Positions 23,693-34,446 of a stretch of DNA of 41,021 nucleotides are shown piece by piece. Location: contig NW_003151264.1 in the NCBI RefSeq assembly GCF_000003605.2, forward strand, positions 368,439 through 409,459, read 5' to 3'. Under the pieces are notes generated by a model. That model searched no databases. It was given only the letters and a program-made list of their open reading frames with translations, and was not told the origin of the DNA. The translations under genes and the position numbers were made by a program. Within the stretch, counting starts at the first letter, position 1, and every line of letters starts with the position of its first letter. Source of the DNA: Saccoglossus kowalevskii (Eukaryota > Hemichordata > Enteropneusta > Harrimaniidae).

Positions 23693-23698
23693 AATAAA
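23693..23698 (+). terminator. AATAAA poly(A) signal of gene 2
   Basis: The first canonical signal I see after the gene 2 stop, giving a 3' UTR of roughly 470 nt. Distance leaves some doubt. Confidence 0.45.
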
Positions 23699-23752
23699 TG
23701 TTAATAATGACTGATTGTGTGGCTATTGATTCATGTTGATGCATGTTGATGG

Positions 23753-23797
23753 GTTTTACGTAAAACCATGGACGCACTAACGTTAGTACGTGCATGG
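23753..23797. repeat. Two abutting palindromes (14 bp and 32 bp)
   Basis: gttttacgtaaaac (23753-23766) is a perfect palindrome. It abuts a 32-bp palindrome at 23766-23797 centred on actaacgttagt with only two mismatched pairs and ends ccatg/catgg. They lie about 55 bp after the gene 2 poly(A) signal. Confidence 0.8.
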
Positions 23798-24379
23798 AAA
23801 AACATATAATTAAAACAAATTATTTATCTGATTTCTGATGTTTATTCACGGAACAATCTCATTTGGCCAGAGTGTCAATACAAATCACTATTTGACTGCC
23901 TTGCATAATGATCGTACTACTTTGATATTCTTTGAGACAAAGGACGACGAGATATTGTTGACTGCAAGAGACCAACGATACTAGTTTTTGGTTCATAAAA
24001 AATAATGCTGTATATTCTCCCGTCATCTTGTCACTTATTCCACTTAGATCTTGCGAGCAGTAAACGCGATGACTATCTAATTATTACCTGTTCCAGGGAC
24101 CACTCAATGGATTTTGATGACACTTGGTACATACGTGCTATGTAATGCACAGATTTTATCAGTTTTGTGTAAAAATCAATGCATATTAATTACCTAATTT
24201 GCACAATTAGGATTAGTCGATTGCGACTTTTTCATCACATTTTAATGAAACTTGGTACATGTTCCTAATATGCCCCAATCGAGACGGTGTGGCATTTAAG
24301 TGAACTCAATGTTTTGAATTATTGTCACATCTACTAAATTGGCCTTTCATGCTGTTAGAGAATGCATTACCAATATCTT
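23798..24379. other. Intergenic with a diverged interspersed repeat
   Basis: Two short related blocks, tttgatgacacttggtacat (about 24111) and ttaatgaaacttggtacatg (about 24241), suggest an old 130-bp tandem repeat. No gene. Confidence 0.45.
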
Positions 24380-24545
24380 GGGGACTCCATTATATTATCT
24401 GTCATTTATATGTCATGCAATATCATACCAGTCACTTGGGTAACATATTAATGAACCGTTTTGTGTGTCACTGGTTGTTCTCTGATCAAACAATTCTCGG
24501 TAATGACGTCATTTTAATTTCAGTGAAAACATGACACTGGTAAAT
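24380..24545 (+). repeat. CRE-block copy 0 (most diverged)
   Basis: Shares ctctgat, gacaattct-like and gtgaaaacatgacact elements with the later copies. Contains TGACGTCA at 24504-24511. Confidence 0.5.
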
Positions 24546-25090
24546 TACTTTGTAACAGGTTTATACAAGTTTACAATGATTATCTACTTGTGTCCATTTC
24601 GGTATTTATTTGCGAGTGTGGCACACTAATGATGAAACCTCAAACCTGTAAAACTCAATTAATGGAAAAGATAACAAACTACAATGTTTGCTTCTACTTT
24701 GTGACTGTTTTCAAGTTCACAGTGAACTACATGTTTTTATCTGATACTCTTTTCCGGGGTTACACATCACCTGATATACTATGTGCTGCTAAAGTGACCT
24801 GTTATAATTAGGTAGTTGAACAAACAAATTAAACTATATTAGGTTTGTGTAAAATTCATACCAATTTACATACATCCCACATTATATTTCATCCGTGTAT
24901 TTTTCAGTTATGTATAAGAGTATATGACTCAGTAATAATAAGAAATCGGTTAAAATATCGATCTGTCTGCTGACTGGATCTCTAACAAATATATTACGTA
25001 TTTGAATAAAAAAGATGGATGCGAACGTTATTCTACATGAGACTCAACGTATACAACGTATGTCTAAATATATATACACAAGATAATTTA
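24546..25090. other. AT-rich stretch with part of the array repeats
   Basis: The end (24960-25060) resembles 26290-26420 and 29290-29410 (for example ctgactggatctctaacaaa versus ctgacttgatctctcacaaa). No gene. Confidence 0.5.
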
Positions 25091-25388
25091 ATTTAAAAGT
25101 AAGTCTCTTTCCATTCATCAAAACAAATACCAATCAATTTTCTGATTAGTTCTCTTGACGAATGAAATAAGTTGGCAGACACCATTTGTTGGGTCACTAG
25201 TTATATTTTGTTGAATGACGGCCATTGGTTTTAAAGCAGGAATATTATATTTTAGACCTAATAGTTAGCTGGTGAGATATAGTAACAGCATTCCTTACAC
25301 TATTTGTCCTATGTTACCATGGAAATGTTGCACAAATAACACAATGGTGATTTATTAACAGCATTATGGTAATGAGAAGCTTAAATCT

Positions 25389-25595
25389 CTACTCACACGT
25401 ACCTAGATCCAAAAGGTGACTACGAACAAGTGCAATATTTTCACTATATCTTTTTCGAACAAGTCTTAGGTCAGTTGTTTTAACTTTTAGAACACTTATA
25501 AAATGGTTTGAAGTTTGGAAATTTAATATAATAATGACCAAGCCATGCAATGACATTCTACTATCCACAGAAAGTGTGTTTTTGTCAATATGCAC
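25389..25595 (-). pseudogene. Orphan relic of GTPase exon 3 (copy 1)
   Basis: The minus strand reads VKTTDLRLVRKRYSENIALV then RSHLLDLG. This parallels VKSTDPRLTQQIYNAKNAFV and RSHLFDLG in exon 3 of gene 3 (33148-33303). The donor survives in the same phase (GATCTAG/gtacgt), but the acceptor is not in matching phase. No neighbouring GTPase exons exist here. The frame is still open, so the copy is either young or part of a gene I cannot see; relic is more likely. Confidence 0.7.
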
Positions 25596-25599
25596 TTAG

Positions 25600-25960
25600 G
25601 TGAGATTGATATATTATCTTGTTATTCACGTATAGTGATTGTGTTCCCCCATTTTCTGTGCTTACATAACAATGAGGCTTGTAATGATGTTGGTATAACA
25701 CATTCATTGTCCTGTGACATGATGTTAGACAATTCATTAGAATCAACAATGACGTCATTCTATTTTCGGTGAAAACGTGACGCTATGAATTGCTTTCAGT
25801 TTCAGACCAATTTACATGATTCCACGTACACCCTTTTTAAGTTTCATCGAAACCTAGCTTCTCTAATTTCCAAATCAACAAAAATCAGCCAATGTCTGTT
25901 TTCACTTTGTAAATTAATTCACATTGTCTGGTAATGTACGTGTTCAACTACAAAATTGTG
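25600..25960 (+). repeat. CRE-block copy 1
   Basis: Contains gatgttggtataacacatt, TGACGTCA at 25750-25757, then ttcggtgaaaacgtgacgct. Confidence 0.75.
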
Positions 25961-26564
25961 TAACATGTGGTGTTTCAGTAACGGGGATTAAAATACAATT
26001 TATTATAGTAGTATTCACTCTTGTAGCTATAGTAACGAGTTGAACTGTTCTGTTTTAATGTTATGACAATATTTGTTGACATTTGGTGCAATGGATATGT
26101 CTATTAAAATAATTTATTTAATAAATTAAACCTTTCGCAATTTAAATAATAACACCAATAATTAATTGTGATGTCATACAATCGCATTTTTGATTCTCGT
26201 CCCAAAGCAACGTGTTAATAATTTCACTTTTGCAGAGACAGAATTTCAGTTCGTTAGCATAAGTTAGGTGGAAACGATAAAAACTATTGACCTTCCCGCT
26301 GACTTGATCTCTCACAAATATATTATGTATTTGAAAAAAACACGGATACGTACTTTATTCTTAGAGGACTGTGGTGGTCGCGTCGCTTCTATTCGATATG
26401 AGACTCATAGCTACGCATACAACACGTGTGAAATAAATTGTTTATTTACGTGAAATTTGAACATGCGGTGCGCAACGACCACCGCCATTTAGTTTATGAA
26501 AATAAGACAACATTAAAATACTTTCAGTTTGTATGATATTCATATATGTCGAGGGTGCCCTCTG

Positions 26565-26970
26565 GCCATTTTGCGGTGATAACTCAACAATGGCCACTGA
26601 TGTTGGTATAACACACGATTACCCTCTGATTTCATGACGGACAATTCTCTATAATAAGCAATGACGTCATAGTTTTTTGACGAAAACATGACAATTGCTT
26701 CCAGTTGCAGACCAATTTATATGTAATAAACCTTCATCGTTTCAAAGTGTAGTCTGTCTGTGTTTGTGACACCGGAACATTGCTCCTCTAATTCCAAATT
26801 CACCGAAAGTTCCCCATTGTCTGCTTTCACCCCGTAAATGAGTTCGTATTTATTGGTAATGTCCGGCAACAAATTTGTTCTCCACAGATTAACACCCGGT
26901 AATTCAATACTCGTTGCATTCGATAGTGCTGGAAAATGACAATGATGTCTTGTCTAAACAAAAGCTGTAG
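26565..26970 (+). repeat. CRE-block copy 2, absent from the sister unit
   Basis: Contains gatgttggtataacacacga and TGACGTCA at 26662-26669. The matching place in unit 2 (about 29560) joins the two flanks directly, so this roughly 406-bp block behaves as a separable unit. Confidence 0.7.
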
Positions 26971-27420
26971 AGGTCGTCGATGTGAGTGTGCATCAAACAC
27001 AGCAGACGACACTCTGTTGTTCTTCTGTTATTTCTAATGTATGTGTCCCGAATATCGCTAATTCAAGGATGTTATGAAATAATTACTATGGCCGTTGATA
27101 TCAAAATTTATTTATAAGATAACTAAGTGAACTTCGTAATATGGTGAGTCATTATTAATAAATGGTTTCCTAGGTCGCAGACCACTGACTATCCTTTAGG
27201 CTGTATTAATTCTTTCTTCCATCAAGAACCAATGTATTCCTTTCTTAATCTATAGACTGGGTGTACATTCCAGCTAGTTGTCAACATTGAAGTAGTTGAT
27301 AAATTACGTTTTGAACTATTGACTCTTCTGCTGAATGAACCTCTCAGAAGTAAGCAATGAGAACACCATATAATCTTAGGTCATATTAAACACAGTGAAG
27401 CTATAACAGGATTGAAGTAT

Positions 27421-28080
27421 TTTCAGTTTGTATGAATGCCGAGTCACGAATTGCTTAAATGTATTTGCTGACATAGGTATTTACGTTGTATTGCACATTG
27501 ATGTCACGAACTATGTGTCTAAAGGTCAGTTACTTGTCTGTGTCTGTATACGTGACTTGCCTAATGATGAGGTCTGTCTGTAGTTTTTAAAAGGCAATAG
27601 TTCTCTGATATTACTGAAAATAATTTGTTGTAATACAAAATTACAAGTACAAAACGACAATGTGTCATTTCGAAAATGTGAAAAAATACGTTATGGTTTT
27701 TCTCCATACTCTTGATTTTGTTTAGATGGAGTAATTCGTGAGTGTTTATTGGGCCTTGATGCAAATTATAGTTTTAGTGTGAAACCTGTGAAACATATCA
27801 ACATGCACTAGAGAAAAGTATAAATATTGACTAATATTTTCGAACCGATTAGTATCGACAAACGAATATCAGAGCTGAATTAAAATACAAACCATGAGAA
27901 GAAATTGTTCACATATTCACACACATACACACTGCCAAATAAAAACGAAATCCAATAGTAGAAATATTCTAATCTTATAAAGTGCATGACAGATGTAAAC
28001 ATTCAGTGATCACTAATTGTGTTCCTGTAATTTGTGTGTTTTAGTGGGTTCCAGTCGTGATAGAACAGTGTGAGGTCAAC
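27421..28080. other. Array spacer, no gene
   Basis: AT-rich spacer between unit 1 and unit 2. No repeat partner was identified for most of it. Confidence 0.4.
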
Positions 28081-28371
28081 ACTGTCTAACTGGATATAAA
28101 CAAAATAATGTAGGTCACTTTCCACTCAATAATCAAAATAGCAAGCAATTATCTGATTTTTTCTCTTGACCATTGAAGGAAGTTGACTTTACAGTATTTA
28201 TAGGGTCACTAATTATATTCTGTTGAATGAAGATCATTGGCCATTCCTCACAAAATGTTTGTTATGTTGCCAGGGTAATGTTGCTCTAAACTTGTACATA
28301 ATAACACAATAGAGATTTATTACTAGCATTCTCAGCCATAATGAGTAGTCTTAAACCTCTACTCACACGTA

Positions 28372-28560
28372 CCTAGATTCAAAAAGTGACTAGGAACAAA
28401 AGCAATACTTTCGTTATATAACTCTCTTAAGCAAGTCATAGGTCAGTTGTTTTTAATTTCAGAATACTTATCAAATGGCTTGAAGCTTAGGAATTCAAAT
28501 ACTAACGAGCGTGCCATGCAATGGCGTTTTCCCCATTTAGACTCTAGCTATCCGACAAAG
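28372..28560 (-). pseudogene. Broken relic of GTPase exon 3 (copy 2)
   Basis: Homologous to the relic at 25389 and to exon 3 of gene 3. It reads KTTDL, then after two in-frame stops ELYNESIAFVPSHFLNLG, ending at the same donor-like gtacgtgtgag. Confidence 0.7.
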
Positions 28561-28599
28561 CCTTTTAGCTAGTTGGCACTTAGGAGAGGTTGATATATT

Positions 28600-28960
28600 A
28601 TCTTGTTATTCACAGATGTTGAGTTGTGCTTTCCACATTTGCTGTGCTTACATAACATTGAGACTTGCAATGATGTTGGTAATACACACTGATTTACTTG
28701 TGATTTCATGTTAGACTATTCAATATAATCAACAATGACGTCATTTGTTATTCGGTAAAAAAGTGACGCTGTAAATTGCTTTCGGTTTCAGACCAATTTA
28801 CATGATTCCACGTATACCCAAAGTTTCACCGAAACCTCGCTTCTCTAATTTGAAATCAACAAAATTTCGCCAATGTGTTCTTCCACTTTGTAAATAAATT
28901 CACATTGACTGGTAATGTACGTGTTCAGCTACAAGATTGTGTGATATGCGGTATTTCAGT
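28600..28960 (+). repeat. CRE-block copy 3
   Basis: Contains TGACGTCA at 28736-28743. It is in the same position relative to the exon relic as copy 1 in unit 1. Confidence 0.75.
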
Positions 28961-30359
28961 AACTGGCTGAGCATTGTATTAAAATACAATCTATTATAGT
29001 ATTATTCGCTCCTGTAGCTATAGTAACGAGTTGAACTGTTCTGTTTTAAAGTTTCAATATGACAATATTTGTTGACGGTTGGTGCGACTGATATGACTAG
29101 TAAAATAATTTATGTAATGGATTAAACCTTTCGCAATTTAAATAATAACATCAATAATTAATTGTGATGTCATACAATCGCATTTTTGATTCTCGTCCCA
29201 AGCAACGTGTTAATAATTTCACTTTTGCAGAGACAGCATTTCAGTTCGTTAGCATAAGTTAGGTGGAAACGAAAACAAACTATTGACATTCCCGCTGACT
29301 TGATCTCTCACAAATATATTATGTATTTGAAAATAACACGGATACGGACGTTATTTTTAAAGGACTGTGATGGTCGCGTCGCTTCCCTTCGATATGAGAC
29401 TCATAGCGACACATACAACGCGTGTAAAATAAATTGTTTATTTCCGTGAAATTTGAACATGCGGTGCGACGCGATCACCGCCCTTTAGTTCATAAAAATA
29501 AGACAACATTAAATTATTTTCAGTTTGTACGATATGTTTATATGTCGAAGGTGCCCTCTGTGGTCGTGTATGTGAGTGTGCATCAAACACAGCAGACGAC
29601 ACTCTTTTTTTCTTCTGTTATTTCTAATGTATGTGACCCGAATATCGCTAATTCAAGGATGTTATGAAATAATTACTATGATCTTTGATATCAAAAGTTA
29701 TTTATAAAATAACTAAATGAACTTGATAATATGGTGAGTTATTATTAATAAATGGTTTCCTGTGTCGCACACCATTGACTTTCCTTCAGGTTGTATTAAT
29801 TATTTCTTCCATCAATAAAAATACAGCTCGATGGATGATTCAGCTCATGTCTCGGGAGTGTGTTATATTGTTTGCAAAATTAACAACTGTTATAATCGCC
29901 ACGCATGTAAAACAACATACACTAATCATCAACAGTATATCTGTAGTTTAAAAGCGTTATGTTTCACCCATATTATAACTATAGTTGTAACGTCAGTGCC
30001 ATGCAGTTACTTTCTCGACCTCCATTCAAAACAACAAATGTATTTTTTACTTAAATTATAGACTGGGTGTACAATCCAGACAGCTTTCAACATTGAAGTA
30101 GTTGATAAATTACGTTTTGAACTATTGACCCATCTGCTGAATGGACCTCTCAGAGTAGGCAGTTGGAATACATAACAATCGTATGTCATACTCAACACAG
30201 TGAAGCTATAACAGAATTGAATTGACGGATACAACGCGTGTAAAATAAATTGTTTATTTACGTGACATTTGAACTTGTGGTGCGCAACGACCACCGCTGT
30301 TTAGGTCATGAACATAAGACAACATTAAATTACATTCAGTTTGTATGATATTCTTATAT

Positions 30360-30790
30360 GTCGAGGGTGCCCTCCCCCATTTTGCTGTACTAACTCAACA
30401 ATGGCCACTGATGTTGGTATAACACACGATTACCCTCTGATTCCATGACGGACATTTCTCTATAATAAGCAATGACGTCATAGTTTTTCGAAGAAAACAT
30501 GACACTATCAATTGCTTCCATTTGCAGACCAATTTATATGTATTCAACCTTCATAGTTTCAAAGTGTCGTAAACAACTATATGACTGTCTGTGTTTGTGA
30601 CACCGGAACATTGCTCCTCTAATTCCAAATTCACCCAAAATTCCATGATGTCTGCTTTCACCTTGTAAATTAGTTCGTATTTACAGGTAATGTCCGGCAA
30701 AAAATGTGTTCTCCACAGATTAACACCCGGTAATTCAATACTCGTTTCATTCGATAGTACTGTAAAATAACAAAATCTGTAGAGGTCGTG
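30360..30790 (+). repeat. CRE-block copy 4
   Basis: Contains gatgttggtataacacacga and TGACGTCA at 30473-30480. It is the closest relative of copy 2. On the minus strand both read a similar open stretch (SIELPGVNLWRT), but the copies differ mostly by amino-acid-changing substitutions, so I treat this as non-coding. Confidence 0.75.
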
Positions 30791-30809
30791 TATGTGAGTG
30801 TGCATCAAA

Positions 30810-30951
30810 NNNNNNNNNNNNNNNNNNNNNNNNNNNNNNNNNNNNNNNNNNNNNNNNNNNNNNNNNNNNNNNNNNNNNNNNNNNNNNNNNNNNNNNNNNN
30901 NNNNNNNNNNNNNNNNNNNNNNNNNNNNNNNNNNNNNNNNNNNNNNNNNNN
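30810..30951. other. Assembly gap of 142 N
   Basis: The gap lies in the third copy of array block B, between agtgtgcatcaaa and gttcttctgttatttct. Those flanks are about 30 bp apart in copies 1 and 2, so the gap may be larger than the missing sequence. Confidence 0.95.
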
Positions 30952-31149
30952 GTTCTTCTGTTATTTCTAATGCATGTGTCCCGAATATCGCTAATTCAAG
31001 GATGTTATGAAATAATCACTCAGGCCTTTTATTAATAAGATAACTAAGTGAACTTGGTAATATGATGATTTGTTAATAATAAACCTCTATGGCGTTTTCC
31101 CATTTAGACTCTAGCTATCCGACATAGCCTTTCAATTAGTTGGCACTTT

Positions 31150-31480
31150 GATATATATTATCTTGTTATTCACAGATGTTGAGTTGTGTTTCCCCATTTG
31201 GTGTGCTTACAATTCCATAATTGCAATGATGTTGGTATTACACACTGATTGTCCTCTGATTTCACGGTAGACAATTCAGTAGAATCAACAATGACGTCAT
31301 TCCATTTTCGGTGAAAAAGTGACGCTATGAATTGTTTTCAGTTTCATACCAATTTGCATGCATTCAACGTTTACCCTTTCAGCAATTCAGCAAAAAATCG
31401 CCAATGTGCGCTTTCACTTTGTTTCACATTTACTGGTAATGGTGTACGTTTTCAATTACAACATTGTGTAACATGCGGCG
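31150..31480 (+). repeat. CRE-block copy 5
   Basis: Contains gatgttggtattacacactg and TGACGTCA at 31292-31299. Confidence 0.7.
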
Positions 31481-31534
31481 TTTCAGTAACATTGAATTTC
31501 TTTCACTTTGTATGATACGCTCGTATTCTTATAT

Positions 31535-31850
31535 GTCGAGGATGCCCCTCCCATTTTGCTCTGCTAACTCAACAATGGCCAATGATGTTGGTATAACACA
31601 CTGTTTACACCCTGAATCCATGCTTGACAATTTTCCATAGTAAACAATGACGTCATTTGTTTCGGCGAAAACATGACACTATCAATTGCTTTCTGTTTCA
31701 GACTAATTTGTATGTATTCAACGTTCACCGATTTAAATGTATGTCTTTCTGTGTATATTACACCGAAACATCGCGCTTCAAAATGTCAACGATTGTTTTC
31801 ACTTTGTAAATAATTCTTTGTTACTGTGAAGGTAGGTGTATTTTTTCCCA
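31535..31850 (+). repeat. CRE-block copy 6
   Basis: Contains gatgttggtataacacactg and TGACGTCA at 31648-31655. Directly follows copy 5. Confidence 0.7.
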
Positions 31851-32515
31851 CACACTAACATAAATATGATATATTCAAACAACCCATGGCAAAAAGGTGT
31901 AATGATCGACTAGGTGAGTGTGAATTGAACACAGCAGACCATTTTGTTTATTGTACAAAACATGATTTGAGGTGCTTATACTTCTGAGTAAAATTATTTT
32001 CTTTAATTTTACTATTCCAGAAATTTCATAAAAGTCACCCACGATACTGATATTAAAAGAAGTTTATGGAATGATTACCTAGAACTAGGTTTACTAGGAT
32101 TACTATGAAACTAAATACCCAGAACTCAAATATGAATATCTGGAATAATTACCTTTAATAATTTTTCCCGGGATTTTAATGAAATGAATAATGAATGAAT
32201 AATTACCCTGCTATTCTAGATGATAGTACACACAGCGAAGCCTTATATTAAAGTAAATATGTAACTGTGATGCTCATTCGAACATGCCATGTTTTTTGGA
32301 AACGAAACATTCAGAACAGAGAATAAGATTTTTATATTCGGTATAAAGAGTATATAATAAATGGGAACTTTACAAATTCCACAATCCATTCAAACACGGT
32401 GAAACCAGCGTATATTGAAATTTCAATTTTTGGTAACATAATTTGTACTAGTTGAATTGTTACGTTCAGTATATCAAAGTAGAGCTTGCTCTTAAGATAT
32501 CATTATGGCGATTGT
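31851..32515. other. 3' flank of gene 3, nothing recognised
   Basis: AT-rich. No canonical poly(A) signal was identified on the minus strand close to the gene 3 stop. Confidence 0.4.
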
Positions 32516-34333
32516 TTAAAAAACAAATCGTTTCATCTGCCGAGCCCTCAGCGACTCTTCTCCGAGCTGTATTGCTTTTTTTACCAATTGAAGTACAGCT
32601 CTCTGGTTTGATTCGTCGTAGTCGGTAGACAGTTCTGGCAGAAAATTGGTAATAAAATGCGGTTGCTGTCTGCCGTCGCCTGTGTTCATTGCGTGTGTTT
32701 TTACAAGGTCCCTTGACTTGGTTATACAGTCAGCAAAAGTGACAACTGGTATAATCGTCACCCCTGTAATGAAAACACTCATTGATCACCAATTGCGTTT
32801 CAGTAATGTGTGTGGTTTAGGCGTTCCACTTATGGTAGAGAATTAATTTACGACACTGTCCACGCAATTATCTGGTTTGCAATCACGGCCAACAAAGGAA
32901 GTTGAATTACAGCATTTGTAGGGTTACTACTTATATTCTGTTGAATGACGGCTATTAGGTTTTAAAGCAATAATATTCATATACTAGACCGAATTATTGT
33001 TTGGTTAGAGAGGGATAACAACAAATTCCTTTCACAATGTGTGTTATGTTACCATAGAAAGGTTGCTGCCTGCTTGTACAGAACACAGAGGAAATTAACA
33101 CTGATTTACATGTATCTTTCTCAAATATCATATTAAGTAGGCCTTACCCAGATCAAAAAGATGACTACGAACAAATGCATTCTTTGCATTATATATCTGT
33201 TGAGTCAGTCGTGGGTCAGTTGATTTAACAAACCACATTACAACATGGAGTTGACTGCATAAGGGGGTTTTCTTCATTTTATTAGTGCTGATAACCTCTC
33301 CTTCTGAAAGTATAGCGCACAACATTTCAGTAGGTGGTTAAACTAATTGTCAATGACTAATTATGGTATATGCAGGTTCGTGACACTCGCTGTCGCTATT
33401 GTTTTATATGTAGGCAGTATTAGCTTCACATTGCTAATATTTTTTGAATACGCTGCACAGCGTTCATGCCTGTACACAAATACAAAAAAAAAGAATAATT
33501 TGAATGTAAAAAGGTGATTTTAGATTAATTTACTAGTAATAAGAATTTACAGTCATATCTGTGATACGTTTTTATATATTACAACGAAGTCCGGGAGTGT
33601 TTAAGTATGAACCACCCTTACCCAACAAAAAAACCAAACGCATATAATACCCAATTTTAATAAAACAATCATGTATATCACAGTATTTTTATATTTTTTA
33701 ATGTACCTATTTACTGTTCTGTAATTTGGGGGGTTGGGCGTTCAAGAACCTGCATATATACCTTAGAAAAATAATGAATATCAGTTATTACAATGATAAA
33801 TCTTACCGTATAGTATATCAACTGTTTATAATAGAAACTAACAATGCTTACCCCGCACAATGTTTTCTCCATCTTCTAATTGTCCATACAGTATTCTGAA
33901 TAATTCGGATTCCTCACATCTTTCCAAATCCATAAAACCACGCGTATCTATCATTCTGAACTTGTATTCATAAAAAAATTCCTCCAATATAATTGTACCT
34001 AGTATGAAATATTTGTTTAGTTAAAAAACCCCAAACTGTGTGTATGCATTCATAGATTCATTCATTTCGGTAAATGAAACTATATGTATTACCTTCCGCC
34101 CCTGTCGACTGTACCACAGCCCGTCCATGATTGTCATCTAATAGACTTTTGGAAACAGAATTCACGAAACTACTCTTCCCAGAACCAGTGAATCCAAACA
34201 GACCAATCCGAATTTTCATTTTCTCCATCTCCCCTTGTTCTGCTGCGTCAAATGCATTTTCACCAAATTCAGCTTTTAGAAAACTACCGGTTTTATACGA
34301 TATTAGTTCCTGTCTCATTTTTTGAAGCGACAT
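32516..34333 (-). CDS. Gene 3: short IFI44-like GTPase, 4 exons
   Basis: Minus-strand exons are 34093-34333, 33852-33998, 33148-33303 and 32516-32763: 792 nt, 263 aa, every intron phase 1. The start (MSLQKMRQEL) is the first ATG after an in-frame TGA 36 bp upstream. Features: Walker A GFTGSGKS (47-54), G3 MIDTRGF (96-102), FVKSTDPRL matching FVVSAKDPRI of gene 2, and TFAD (190-193) in the G4 place. The protein stops at MKRFVF, just where gene 2 continues into its SAM-like domain, so that domain is absent, as are the myristoylation exon and charged N-terminal helix. It is therefore a near-minimal G domain, possibly a natural short form or a truncated paralogue; all splice sites and frames are intact. 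The third exon and its intron have been duplicated leftwards into the tandem array. Gene 4 starts about 1 kb away in the opposite direction. Confidence 0.75.
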
Positions 34334-34438
34334 ACTCGTCGACACTGCCGTACTGGTTCGAAGGTTTCACAGCTTGCGATCGAATTGTCAACTACCGGGG
34401 ATACTATGACAACGCTAGACTAGGGTGACCTGTTCCCC

Positions 34439-34446
34439 GTTTTATA
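34439..34446 (-). promoter_or_regulatory. TATA box of gene 3
   Basis: TATAAAAC on the minus strand lies 106 bp upstream of the gene 3 ATG, nearly the same distance as in gene 1. Confidence 0.5.

Larger units (their letters stand above)
24380..31850. repeat. Mosaic tandem repeat array, period about 3 kb
   Basis: A unit at about 25090-28080 recurs from about 28085 onwards, with offsets of 2,970 bp at the left end and 2,995 bp further in. Order in unit 1: GTPase-exon relic (25380-25600), CRE block (25600-25960), a block at 26030-26540 containing cagttcgttagcataagtta, a second CRE block (26565-26970), block B at 26980-27180 (gagtgtgcatcaaacacagc), and block C at 27230-27420 (aagtagttgataaattacgt). 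Unit 2 lacks the second CRE block at 29560, then repeats B and C, part of the earlier block (30230-30345), another CRE block and B again around the gap. A fragment of the exon-relic flank reappears at about 31085-31150. The left flank of the unit also occurs at 32776-33330 over gene 3. No intact gene lies in the array. Confidence 0.75.

Noticed and set aside
26740-26940. Minus-strand open stretch with SIELPGVNLWRT and LELEEQCSGVTNTD, preceded by an acceptor-like ttccag and repeated at 30.6 kb.
   Set aside because: The two copies differ mostly by amino-acid-changing substitutions and the other members of the repeat are full of stops, so this is repeat DNA, not a selected exon.
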